From positions 1-64,000 of the forward strand of contig NZ_JAFEUM010000005.1 of assembly GCF_016900875.1 (NCBI RefSeq): DNA of 64,000 bases, in the 5' to 3' direction. Below are positions 57,301 through 64,000 of the stretch, in pieces. Under the pieces are notes generated by a model. It searched no databases. It saw only the letters and a list, made by a program, of their open reading frames with translations, and was not told the DNA's origin. Both the position numbers and the translations under genes were made by a program. Source of the stretch: Vibrio ulleungensis (GTDB taxonomy: Bacteria > Pseudomonadota > Gammaproteobacteria > Enterobacterales > Vibrionaceae). Each line of letters starts with the position of its first letter. The stretch's first letter is position 1.

Positions 57301-58143
57301 GATGGTAAAGTGGCACTGCCTTATGGACGAATTACGGTTCAAAGCTTACCCGAGTCTGCGGTATCACTGTCTAGTGATGAAGTTCTTCTCGATGAAGATC
57401 TGCAGCCACTGGAAGAGCAAAGCGAGATCCCATTTAACATAGAGACCAACATTAATGTCGTTATTGGAGACGATTTTAGACTCTCTGCATTTGGCTTGCG
57501 AGGCAGCCTTGTTGGCGATCTTTCAGTTACTCAAAAAGATCAGGCACCGTTTATTATCGGTGAGGTCAACATCGTCGATGGTGCGTATCGCGCGCTTGGC
57601 CAAGACTTGGTGATCAGTGAAGGTAAAATCCTATTTAATGGGCCCGCCGATCAACCTTACCTAGCCGTGACGGCGATACGAAATCCAGATAATACTCAAG
57701 ATGATGTGACCGCAGGTGTGCGAGTCTCAGGGCCAGCGGACGAGCCTGAAGTGATCATTTTTTCTGATCCATCAATGCCACAAGCCAATGCACTGTCTTA
57801 CGTGTTAAGGGGTCAAAATCTGGATGCAGAGTCAAGTGGTGATGCGATGACGACGGCGTTGATAGGATTAAGCCTTGCGCGTAGCGGTAAAGTAGTTGGA
57901 GAGATTGGTGAAGTGTTTGGAGTACAAGATCTTCAATTGGATACCGAAGGATCCGGGGACGATTCACAAGTGACGGTGAGTGGTTATATATTGCCAGGCC
58001 TTCAGGTGAAGTATGGTATGGGAATTTTTGAATCGATTGGTGAATTTACAGTTCGTTACCGTATTGCCAAGGATCTGTATGTTGAAGCTGTTTCCGGTGC
58101 AGATAACGCATTAGATGTGCTCTATCAGTTCCAGTTCGACTAA
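54301..58143 (+). CDS. tamB: Translocation and assembly module inner-membrane protein TamB
   Basis: AsmA-like bridge protein of 1280 residues, likely a periplasm-spanning hydrophobic groove for lipid transport or protein assembly. It has a cytoplasmic basic N-terminus, one membrane helix (about 40-60, SLGLIILVILLVLLIGGLLF), then beta-rich repeats, and the DUF490/TamB domain over the last 330 residues (LVGDLSVTQ, GKILFNGPADQPYLAVTA, LRGQNLD), ending LYQFQFD. The ATG overlaps the tamA TGA (ATGA), tying the two together. Confidence 0.96.
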   Translation: MTEQSKPLTDNRSQPDSTAADVGTKKKRLWWPVRWLLKSSLGLIILVILLVLLIGGLLFTNPGLKTIVWGAQKALPQLSVEDSEGALLREFTLTNVRFSDESLGVDTKFGQLQLGVNVECALRLSICVEKLVAKQGYLKLYDTGAPVEPEPEPADDDPSLIFVPIPIEVGLISLDDIELDVFGIGIDWNSLHTSGGFFGSKLTLLPSAISGLTLSLPPAQEEPESESAEAEVVEAGPIILPDVHIPLEIDIKKLELTQFEYQAETPIVVNRAMLIGQVGGYDIGVEQFELEMPEVDATLQGDIRLEADYPLNLHLNATVLHPELKGQTVDLSVNNSVADLDLDLTLSNLLSGHFAGNLQPLDPDLPFDLAIKDVDAFWPLFSGPEYQASISSLVTKGSLDGFSIELVGAVDGTVVPATELDLRGSGDLSHIDLTQLTVGVLGGEIQGTASADWSTLVNWQAELAFEQLQPGLEWPEAEGEVSGRLRTDGTLTDAGGWKVSLPLLDIDGILREYPLNLEGSVDVSDVAGAGDLYVDIPSLSLSHADNRVQVSGQIDKLWDLALNLNFVDLAASVPDALGRIQGEVLIGGALEEPDLQVDLNVNQFAFKDIATLNSLSLKGDLTPLPSPSGDISLNVNQLQVNQQDIDSIALGFVGSQDQHTLRLDIQSEMVSGGLSIRGGLKLEPDLNWSGALFDAHFKTLQGEWRLDHEPKLGYDMATNVANVDAHCWLQAQSKVCLDNDVVAGESGEASLSVNEFNFEQLAAFIPKGTELDGLLNLQAQAKWAPGTPIEAQATLTLPTGKVTQKLEPDLVVGWEQISAKVMLADNNLRSEWAIDLTENGQVKGYANLDDVLNDSRDIDANIVIEEINLSPLQPLVGEFSRVGALIESDIELKGPMLKPKAQGYFAINDIQVAGDITPVEVSNGEFRVDFTGYQAALNSRIDTAEGSLEIKGEADWTDTEDWYTKLNIFAEELLVSVDPILVASVEPDLNISIVPGNIKVDGKVALPYGRITVQSLPESAVSLSSDEVLLDEDLQPLEEQSEIPFNIETNINVVIGDDFRLSAFGLRGSLVGDLSVTQKDQAPFIIGEVNIVDGAYRALGQDLVISEGKILFNGPADQPYLAVTAIRNPDNTQDDVTAGVRVSGPADEPEVIIFSDPSMPQANALSYVLRGQNLDAESSGDAMTTALIGLSLARSGKVVGEIGEVFGVQDLQLDTEGSGDDSQVTVSGYILPGLQVKYGMGIFESIGEFTVRYRIAKDLYVEAVSGADNALDVLYQFQFD

Positions 58144-58179
58144 GCTGTAATAGGTGAGTAGTTAAGTTAGGAGTCATCC

Positions 58180-58536
58180 ATGGACAATAATCCGCATTTA
58201 GTGTTTGTATATGGCACGTTGCGCCAAGGCGAAGTAAACCATGATTTGTTGGCTTCTAGCGAGTTTATTGGTGGCCACGTGACTGAGCCCAAGTTTGAAC
58301 TTCAAGACCTAGGAGAGTATCCGGGGCTAATTTCGGGCTCAAGTTCTATCGTCGGAGAAGTCTACCGAATCGATGAACAGACACTGGCCAAACTCGATAT
58401 ATTGGAAGATGTGCCTATTGAGTATCGTCGTGAAGTCATCGATACCCCTTATGGCCCTGCGTACTACTACATCTACCAAGGCCAAGTTCAAGGACGAGAT
58501 ATTGATGGTGGCGACTGGTTCTCGCGGTTTGGTTAA
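58180..58536 (+). CDS. ytfP: YtfP family gamma-glutamylcyclotransferase-like protein
   Basis: 118 residues of the GGCT fold. It has the substrate loop FVYGTLRQGEVNHDLL at the N-terminus, then EYPGLISG and VGEVYRIDEQTLAKLDILE, which includes the conserved acid Glu. Third gene of the tamA-tamB-ytfP operon, as in E. coli. True substrate unknown. Its stop overlaps the stop of the convergent epimerase gene within TTAA. Confidence 0.93.
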   Translation: MDNNPHLVFVYGTLRQGEVNHDLLASSEFIGGHVTEPKFELQDLGEYPGLISGSSSIVGEVYRIDEQTLAKLDILEDVPIEYRREVIDTPYGPAYYYIYQGQVQGRDIDGGDWFSRFG

Positions 58537-59291
58537 GTGCTTCGTGTAAAATGAGTGTCTAATGATGGAACATTAAAATGCAGTGGCGCGAGCCTTTGGT
58601 CGTGTGAATAATCCTGCGTGGCTTCGATCGTCCACCCTAATTGATAATGCTCATTTAATGCATTCACTAGGTCAAAAAAGCTCCATTTATTATCAAAGTT
58701 ACTATCAAAATGATGCAGTCCTTGCTGTGGCGTTTCGATTAGCTGAAATAACGCCTTGGCGGTGTCGGTCATTAAAGAGGTTGCTGGATACCAAAGAGTC
58801 GACGCCTGAACTTTCCCTGTTTCGTCTGCTTGCTTGTTGAGGATCTCGAGCATGTTGTTACCGCCCTGTGTAGGTGACCCTATTTGCCAGCCGATTCGAG
58901 CGATCATAGCCTCTGGGTTAGCGGCCCAAATCTCATCCTCGCAGCTCATTTTATATTGGCCATAGTCATCACGGCTGCTGCGCTCGTCGAAGATAGAGTA
59001 GGGGCCATTTCTGTTGCTATTAAACACCATGACAGTACTAGTAAAGACAAAGGGGATATCACGTGACTTGGCGGTTTGCGCTAAAAAACCGGCCCAATTT
59101 GGGCTTCCCATCGCCAAGTGGCAGATTGCATCGATGTTAAGAGTATCTACAAAAGCTTGTGACTTTTGAGCATCTTGTGGATCGATTGTGTGGTGATCCC
59201 ATTCAACTACTTGCCATTGTTGCTCAGCGAAATATTTCACCACGATGGGAGCAAGTGTCCCACTCATCCCTGTCATTAAAAGCTTTTTCAT
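58533..59291 (-). CDS. NAD(P)-dependent epimerase/reductase, RmlD-like
   Basis: Short-chain-type protein of 252 residues. The N-terminal TGMSGTLAPIVV matches the G-x-x-G dinucleotide loop; an acidic VEWD at strand two suggests NAD preference. FTSTVMVF and DDYGQYKMSCEDEI supply the catalytic Ser/Thr and YxxxK. The C-terminal half resembles sugar-nucleotide reductases such as RmlD, but the gene stands alone, so the substrate is open. The ATG at 59291 is chosen over one 14 codons upstream. A long palindromic element lies immediately upstream. Confidence 0.72.
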   Translation of the reverse strand: MKKLLMTGMSGTLAPIVVKYFAEQQWQVVEWDHHTIDPQDAQKSQAFVDTLNIDAICHLAMGSPNWAGFLAQTAKSRDIPFVFTSTVMVFNSNRNGPYSIFDERSSRDDYGQYKMSCEDEIWAANPEAMIARIGWQIGSPTQGGNNMLEILNKQADETGKVQASTLWYPATSLMTDTAKALFQLIETPQQGLHHFDSNFDNKWSFFDLVNALNEHYQLGWTIEATQDYSHDQRLAPLHFNVPSLDTHFTRST

Positions 59292-59350
59292 CGAAGATTC
59301 ACTTGTCCTGGTGATGACTTTATTAAAAGGCACATTGCTCTTTCAATACG

Positions 59351-59513
59351 TTTAATACCAATCGAAGTCATTAACTGGTCAGAAAATTGCGACGGAAAAA
59401 TCGCTGAGAACAAGGCAAAGATTTTGTAGATAGTTGTTCTAAAAATCTTTAACGCCGTTATCAGTGATTTTAACGAGCAAGAATGATCAGGTAATTGCTT
59501 TGGTTGGTATAAA
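59351..59513. repeat. Long palindromic intergenic repeat (MITE-like)
   Basis: About 160 bp that fold into one long imperfect hairpin. The outer arms begin TACCAATCGAAG (59356) and end TTGGTTGGTA (59509), agreeing at about 20 of 26 positions. The inner arms AAAATCGCTGAGAACAAGG and AAAGATTTT are mirrored by AAAATCTTTAACG and CAGTGATTTT. The apex is near 59430. The element fills most of the 347-bp gene-free gap 59292-59638. It reads like a repeat family I remember from several vibrios, but I cannot count copies here. Confidence 0.7.
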
Positions 59514-59638
59514 TACAGCCTAACGGTCGCAACGCCAAATGAATGCGAAGTGCTTCACATCAAAACTGATCGATGCAAGCGTACAATGAGTAATAGTGAA
59601 CATAAGCATTAAAATTTTTGAAAACCAAGGAGCTAGGT

Positions 59639-60166
59639 ATGTGGAAGAGATTGTCTCTATGCGTTGTTGCCTGCTGCGCATTTTTGTTGAGTGGCTGCGT
59701 GAGCGTGCCTAACGGTGTGACACCAGTAAAAAACTTCGATTTGGAGCGCTACCTAGGCACTTGGTATGAAATCGCGCGATTGGATCACAGCTTTGAACGC
59801 GGTATGGAGCAAGTTACTGCGACCTATTCATTGCGAGAGGATGGGAGCGTTACGGTTGCAAATAGAGGATTTGTCACTGACGACGCACAGTGGGAAGACG
59901 CCAATGGAGTGGCAAAATTTACCAATGAAGAAGATGAAGGTCATTTAAAAGTGTCTTTCTTTGGCCCTTTTTATGCGTCTTACGTTATTTTTGAGCTCGA
60001 CAATGAAGAGTATAACTACGCTTTCGTCACTGGTCCAAATAGGGATTATTTGTGGTTTTTGTCTCGCACGCCAGAGGTGGATGAAGCACTGAAACAAAGA
60101 TTTTTAGATAAGATTGAGCAATTAAATTTTGACACAAACGAGTTGATTTGGGTCGCGCAAAAGTAA
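59639..60166 (+). CDS. blc: Outer-membrane lipocalin lipoprotein (Blc family)
   Basis: Lipoprotein of 175 residues. The signal has lipobox LLSGC (Cys20). The lipocalin motif YLGTWYEIARLDHSFERGM follows, with VTGPNRDYLWFLSRTP as second and third signature regions. Blc-type proteins bind lysophospholipids or other hydrophobic ligands at the outer membrane; residue 2 of the mature protein is Val, so no inner-membrane retention Asp. The ATG at 59639 has AAGGAGC upstream. Convergent with fbp. Confidence 0.92.
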   Translation: MWKRLSLCVVACCAFLLSGCVSVPNGVTPVKNFDLERYLGTWYEIARLDHSFERGMEQVTATYSLREDGSVTVANRGFVTDDAQWEDANGVAKFTNEEDEGHLKVSFFGPFYASYVIFELDNEEYNYAFVTGPNRDYLWFLSRTPEVDEALKQRFLDKIEQLNFDTNELIWVAQK

Positions 60167-60177
60167 GGGATAAATAC

Positions 60178-60209
60178 CCGGCCTAGGGAAGGGCGTTCGC
60201 CTAGGCCGG
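60178..60209. terminator. Stem-loop between convergent blc and fbp
   Basis: CCGGCCTAGG (60178-60187) and CCTAGGCCGG (60200-60209) form a perfect 10-bp GC-rich stem with a 12-base loop. No T-run follows on either side; a shared transcript end for the two convergent genes is likely but not certain. Confidence 0.55.
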
Positions 60210-60219
60210 AGTCGAGAGT

Positions 60220-61233
60220 TTACTGCTCAGGAAAATCCTTTAGAAACTGCTCTAGTTTTTCTACCATGTTGCTTGAACCGACAAAGAAAGGCACACGTTG
60301 GTGCAGTTCGGTTGGTTTAAGTTCCATGATGCGAGTGTTACCGTCTGAAGCCAAGCCACCAGCTTGCTCAATCAAAAAGGCCATTGGGTTACACTCGTAT
60401 AAGAGGCGAAGTTTCCCGTTAGGGTAACTTGCCGTACTTGGGTAAAGGTAGAGACCACCTTTAAGCAAGTTACGGTGAAAGTCTGCAACGAGTGAGCCAA
60501 TATAGCGAGAGGTGTATGGACGACCATCTTCAGGTTCGTTCTCTTGGCAGTACTTAATGTATTTTTTTACGCCAACTGGGAATTTGATGTAGTTCCCTTC
60601 GTTTACAGAATAGATATTGCCATCTTTTGGAATCATCATGCTTTCGTGAGAAAGGCAGAACACACCGATTGATGGGTCGTAGGTAAAGCCGTGAACGCCG
60701 TTACCTGTAGTGTAGACCAACATAGTTGAAGAGCCGTAGATTACGTAACCTGCGGCAACTTGTTCGGTACCAGGTTGTAAGAAGTCTTCTTCAGTTGGTG
60801 GAGTGCCAACTGGAGAGATACGGCGATATATTGAGAATATGGTGCCCACTGAAACATTCACATCGATGTTCGATGAGCCATCTAATGGATCCATTAATAC
60901 AACGTATTTAGCGTTGGCATTGCTATCACGGTCGAAATAGACGGCTTCGTCTTCTTCTTCACTGGCGATACCACAGACTTGTCCACGAGCTTCTAATGCA
61001 GCTTTAAACTTATCGTTCGCGTATAGATCAAGTTTCTGTTGAGCTTCACCTTGTACATTTTCACTGCCGACTGCACCGGTAATATCGGCGAGACCAGCTT
61101 TATTAATCTCTCTGTTTACGACTTTTGCAGCGAGACGAATCGATGCAAAAAGTGAGGACAGTTCACCTGTGGCGTGGGGGAAATCTTGTTGTTTCTCTAC
61201 CACGAACTCTCCGAGAGTGCGCATATTGGGCAT
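60220..61233 (-). CDS. fbp: Fructose-1,6-bisphosphatase class I
   Basis: Gluconeogenic enzyme hydrolysing fructose 1,6-bisphosphate, 337 residues. Metal-binding blocks are [12 protein letters not shown] and [25 protein letters not shown]; substrate residues lie in [20 protein letters not shown] and [20 protein letters not shown]. Length and motifs match E. coli Fbp. AAGGA sits about 6 nt before the chosen ATG; another ATG three codons in is possible. The usual enterobacterial divergent neighbour mpl is not here. Confidence 0.97.
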   Translation of the reverse strand: MPNMRTLGEFVVEKQQDFPHATGELSSLFASIRLAAKVVNREINKAGLADITGAVGSENVQGEAQQKLDLYANDKFKAALEARGQVCGIASEEEDEAVYFDRDSNANAKYVVLMDPLDGSSNIDVNVSVGTIFSIYRRISPVGTPPTEEDFLQPGTEQVAAGYVIYGSSTMLVYTTGNGVHGFTYDPSIGVFCLSHESMMIPKDGNIYSVNEGNYIKFPVGVKKYIKYCQENEPEDGRPYTSRYIGSLVADFHRNLLKGGLYLYPSTASYPNGKLRLLYECNPMAFLIEQAGGLASDGNTRIMELKPTELHQRVPFFVGSSNMVEKLEQFLKDFPEQ

Positions 61234-61485
61234 AATTGTTCCTTAAGTCATACTTAGGTAGGGGGAATACACCTGTCTTCTATGAGACTTTACGGTGTTA
61301 GTTTAATCATAGGCGGTGAAACTTTTTAATGGTAATGAAGAAACTGGCAATCGCAGCTAGATTGTGAATTATATGTCAAAGTTTGTAAAAATGAGATCTG
61401 GCAATAGGTTAAAGTAGGTTCAATGAGTGAGGAGTTTGGTGTTCAGCATGATTTTAAACAATTGGTATGACCACGTGAGACAGCG

Positions 61486-62103
61486 ATGAAGGATGAAACA
61501 AATCGTTTTAAACAACTGGTCAGCTCGATGTCGCAAACGAGTCATTTGTCGCTGAGTGAACAGTTGCAGCAGCTGTGCCGTGAGCGCTGGGTAATCGCCA
61601 TTCAAACCCCTACTGTGGACTCTGCAGTGGCAGACGAAAGCATTTTTAAACAATGTATAGATTTGTTGGATTATTGTGGCTACCACCCAAGCTTTGCTTG
61701 GCTTACTCAGTCTGGTCCAAATGTTCGTATGATTGAACGCACACAATCCCCATTTCTTGTGATGCACTTGCCAACAGAGATCGATTCGGTAAGCGCGCGT
61801 GGTCTAACCATTCATACTTTATTGCGTTGCACTTATCAGCCGATGCATCTGTCGGGTGCTGTTCTTGATTCGTTGGCTAAAGTGGTGGTTTGGAATGATG
61901 ACGACTGGGCGCAGCACCATTTCAAAACGACAGAAAGCATTTCGCAATTCACCTCAATAGCGCATAATGCTGCTACCTTGTTAAGTGAGAGTTCGTTAAC
62001 GGAGTCGCAGCGTTTCATTGCCAGCACAGCGCTTCATATAGGCGTGTTAGAATCCGTCAGTCACTCTTTTTTTAGCCAATATACGTCTATTCAAGATAGT
62101 TAA
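61486..62103 (+). CDS. Conserved-looking protein of unknown function upstream of ubiX
   Basis: 205 residues, no signal peptide or membrane segment. It is probably mixed alpha/beta, with blocks such as [39 protein letters not shown] and [27 protein letters not shown] do not recognise a family or catalytic motif. ATGAAGGATGAAAC begins the frame; a good ribosome binding site is not obvious. The stop is 17 bp before the ubiX ATG, so it is likely co-transcribed with it. Confidence 0.6.
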   Translation: MKDETNRFKQLVSSMSQTSHLSLSEQLQQLCRERWVIAIQTPTVDSAVADESIFKQCIDLLDYCGYHPSFAWLTQSGPNVRMIERTQSPFLVMHLPTEIDSVSARGLTIHTLLRCTYQPMHLSGAVLDSLAKVVVWNDDDWAQHHFKTTESISQFTSIAHNAATLLSESSLTESQRFIASTALHIGVLESVSHSFFSQYTSIQDS

Positions 62104-62120
62104 TCAGTTTGAGAATCAAT

Positions 62121-62762
62121 ATGAGCGGTAACCAATCTCAGTACAGTCATCACGACAAACGGATCACCTTAGCCTTTACTGGCGCATCAGGCGCACCTTA
62201 CGGTCTGACCTTGCTCGGTTCTTTGCTGGCGGCTGATTATCAGGTTTTTTTGCTCGTTTCTTCGGCAGCACGTGTTGTGTTGGCCACCGAAGAAGGCTTG
62301 AAGCTTCCTAGTGGGCCCGATGCAGCTCATAAACAGTTGGTTGAAATGTTCGACTGCGATCCAGAAAAGTTGGTGGTGTGTGGAAAGGAAGACTGGTTCT
62401 CCCCAGTTGCTTCTGGTTCTGCTGCTCCTAAACAGATGATCGTGTGCCCCTGCTCAACGGGCAGCGTCGCAGCCATCGCGCATGGTATGTCCGACAACCT
62501 CATCGAACGCGCAGCCGATGTCGTCTTAAAAGAGCGTGGTCAACTGCTATTGGTGGTACGCGAGACGCCGTTTTCTACCTTGCATCTTGAGAACATGCAC
62601 AAGCTGTCAGCGATGGGGGTTACTATCATGCCAGCTGCCCCAGGTTTTTATCATCAGCCGCAATCAATACAAGATCTGGTCGATTTTATGGTGGCAAGGA
62701 TTTTGGACCACATTGGATTGGATCAAAAATTGGTGAACCGTTGGGGCTATGACCAGCGATAG
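62121..62762 (+). CDS. ubiX: Flavin prenyltransferase UbiX
   Basis: Makes the prenylated FMN cofactor used by UbiD decarboxylase in ubiquinone synthesis. The 213 residues carry the FMN loop [70 protein letters not shown] and the C-terminal [21 protein letters not shown]. The ATG at 62121 is chosen; a TTG four codons earlier is in frame. About 80 bp separate its stop from the TPP riboswitch. Confidence 0.95.
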   Translation: MSGNQSQYSHHDKRITLAFTGASGAPYGLTLLGSLLAADYQVFLLVSSAARVVLATEEGLKLPSGPDAAHKQLVEMFDCDPEKLVVCGKEDWFSPVASGSAAPKQMIVCPCSTGSVAAIAHGMSDNLIERAADVVLKERGQLLLVVRETPFSTLHLENMHKLSAMGVTIMPAAPGFYHQPQSIQDLVDFMVARILDHIGLDQKLVNRWGYDQR

Positions 62763-62841
62763 AGCCACTTGCGTATACCGAGTGTTAATTTACACGTTAA
62801 AACTAGGCAAATGTTTCATTTCCCTTTACAATTTCGCTTCA

Positions 62842-62957
62842 CTCAACGGGGAGCTGTTGTAAGTTACTGGGTCTAATGCCGGTATACTTATGTTCGGCTG
62901 AGATCAACCTTGGAACCCGTCGACCTGAACCAGATAATACTGGCGTAGGAATTGAGC
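62842..62957 (+). promoter_or_regulatory. TPP riboswitch (THI element)
   Basis: The conserved parts are all present in order: ACGGGGAGC at the start, GGCTGAGAT in the pyrimidine-sensor arm, then ACCCGTCGACCTGAACCAG, ATAATACTGGCGTAGGAA at the end. The P1 closing helix may use bases around CTCAA and TTGAG. It controls the thiamine-uptake genes beginning at thiB, 72 bp further on; high TPP should lower expression. Confidence 0.96.
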
Positions 62958-63028
62958 ACTAACATTCATGGAACGAAACCCTCTGGATACACTCAAGCCT
63001 GTGCCGCTCATTTCATGGAGAGCGAGCG

Positions 63029-64000
63029 ATGACTTTAACAAAACCTTTACTATTGACCACTCTGGTTGCTGCAGCATTTAGTGCAAACGCAGCTGACACA
63101 TTAACGGTTTATACCTATGATTCTTTTGCCGCTGAGTGGGGCCCAGGCCCTGCTATAGAGCAAGCATTCGAAGCTCAATGCAACTGCGATCTAAACTTTG
63201 TCGCACTAGATGATGGCGTCTCAATACTCAATCGTATTCGCCTTGAAGGGAAAAACACTAAAGCCGATGTCGTACTAGGCCTAGACAATAATCTTGTAGC
63301 TGAAGCCAAACAAACGGGTGCATTCGGTGCGCACAATGCGAACCTAAGTAACCTTACTCTCCCAGGCGGTTGGGAAGATGATATTTTCGTCCCTTTTGAT
63401 TACGGGTATTTCGCGTTCGTTTACAACACAGAAACGGTAACCAACCCACCTAAAAGCTTGAAAGAACTGGTAGAGCGACGTGATGACCTCACAGTTATCT
63501 ACCAAGATCCACGGACTTCAACGCCGGGTCAAGGTTTGATGCTTTGGATGAAGTCAGTCTACGGCGACGAAGCACCACAAGCTTGGCAGAAGTTGGCTCA
63601 AAAGACGGTGACTGTGACAAAAGGCTGGTCTGAAGCGTACTCGATGTTCTTAGAAGGTGAGTCGGACTTGGTGTTGTCTTATACAACGTCACCGGCGTAT
63701 CACGCCATTGCTGAAGGTGATTCTAAGTATGCCGCAGCTGATTTTAGTGAAGGGCACTACCTACAAGTGGAAGTGGCAGCCAAAGTAAACACTACGTCAA
63801 ATCCTGAGCTAGCAGAGCAGTTTTTACAGTTTATATCCAGCGATGAGTTTCAGAGCGTGATCCCTACAGGTAACTGGATGTACCCAGTGACCAACGTACA
63901 GCAACCTGAAGGGTTCGCTGACTTAACCATGCCAAGCCGCACACTAGAGTTTTCTGCCAATGACGTTGCCCAGCAACGTAAAAGCTGGATCCGTGAGTGG
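63029..64000 (+). CDS. thiB: Thiamine ABC transporter substrate-binding protein ThiB (3' end outside window)
   Basis: Periplasmic thiamine/TPP-binding protein; 324 residues are visible and the last part runs off the right edge. The signal peptide is MTLTKPLLLTTLVAAAFSANA. The mature protein starts with LTVYTYDSFAAEWGPGP, then LEGKNTKADVVLGLDNNL, FDYGYFAFVYN, DPRTSTPGQGLMLWM and GNWMYPVTN, all ThiB family blocks. The ATG follows GGAGAGCGAGCG. Under the TPP riboswitch; thiP and thiQ probably follow outside the window. Confidence 0.96.
   Translation, partial: MTLTKPLLLTTLVAAAFSANAADTLTVYTYDSFAAEWGPGPAIEQAFEAQCNCDLNFVALDDGVSILNRIRLEGKNTKADVVLGLDNNLVAEAKQTGAFGAHNANLSNLTLPGGWEDDIFVPFDYGYFAFVYNTETVTNPPKSLKELVERRDDLTVIYQDPRTSTPGQGLMLWMKSVYGDEAPQAWQKLAQKTVTVTKGWSEAYSMFLEGESDLVLSYTTSPAYHAIAEGDSKYAAADFSEGHYLQVEVAAKVNTTSNPELAEQFLQFISSDEFQSVIPTGNWMYPVTNVQQPEGFADLTMPSRTLEFSANDVAQQRKSWIREW

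Noticed and set aside
61486..61515. Repeated TTTTAAACAA-TGGT near 61452 and 61502 as a regulatory direct repeat
   Set aside because: The two short copies (one before and one inside the unknown gene) differ at the central base and have no symmetry; chance is the simpler reading.

Overview
The window looks like chromosomal DNA of a Vibrionaceae member, most likely a Vibrio. CRP, EF-Tu and the ribosomal proteins are close to their E. coli counterparts. Several families I associate with vibrios are present: a DUF2780 protein, a DUF2607 protein, a TIGR03899 protein, and the zinc-regulated zrg cluster with its histidine-rich DUF2796 protein. Identifications come from reading the translations and from memory of the families; no search was run.

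Layout. Positions 1-123 are the 3' end of an IS3-type insertion sequence, stopping about 34 bp from the crp stop codon. Positions 157-16402 carry the backbone familiar from E. coli (crp, prkB, yheU, yheT, yheS, kefG, kefB, yheV, slyD, slyX, fkpA, yheO, tusDCB). Set into it are a MocR-type regulator with a divergent LysE-type exporter, an isoaspartyl peptidase and a WD40 lipoprotein. Positions 16487-21215 are the str operon (rpsL, rpsG, fusA, tuf), with a near-consensus promoter and a strong terminator.

Positions 21225-27298 are an accessory surface-polysaccharide segment: an OafA-like acyltransferase with an SGNH domain, wecB, wecC and a GT4 glycosyltransferase. It is wedged between the str and S10 operons and closed by a long terminator. 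Positions 27343-41399 hold the S10, spc and alpha operons (rpsJ to rplQ, with secY and rpoA), each with a recognisable leader, promoter or terminator.

Positions 41409-62762 hold a REP-like palindrome, DUF2780, fklB, ytfB, elaA, cpdB, TIGR03899, an unannotated 33-residue membrane peptide behind a strong ribosome binding site and a palindrome, the five-gene zinc-uptake cluster, ytfJ, msrA, tamA-tamB-ytfP (outer-membrane translocation and assembly), an RmlD-like epimerase, a long palindromic intergenic repeat, a lipocalin, fbp, an unknown protein and ubiX. The window ends in a TPP riboswitch followed by a truncated thiB.

Most of the window is housekeeping. The parts most worth following up are the polysaccharide segment between two essential ribosomal operons, the 33-residue membrane peptide with its palindrome, the stacked inverted repeats before the zinc operon, and the two palindromic repeats at 41409 and 59351.
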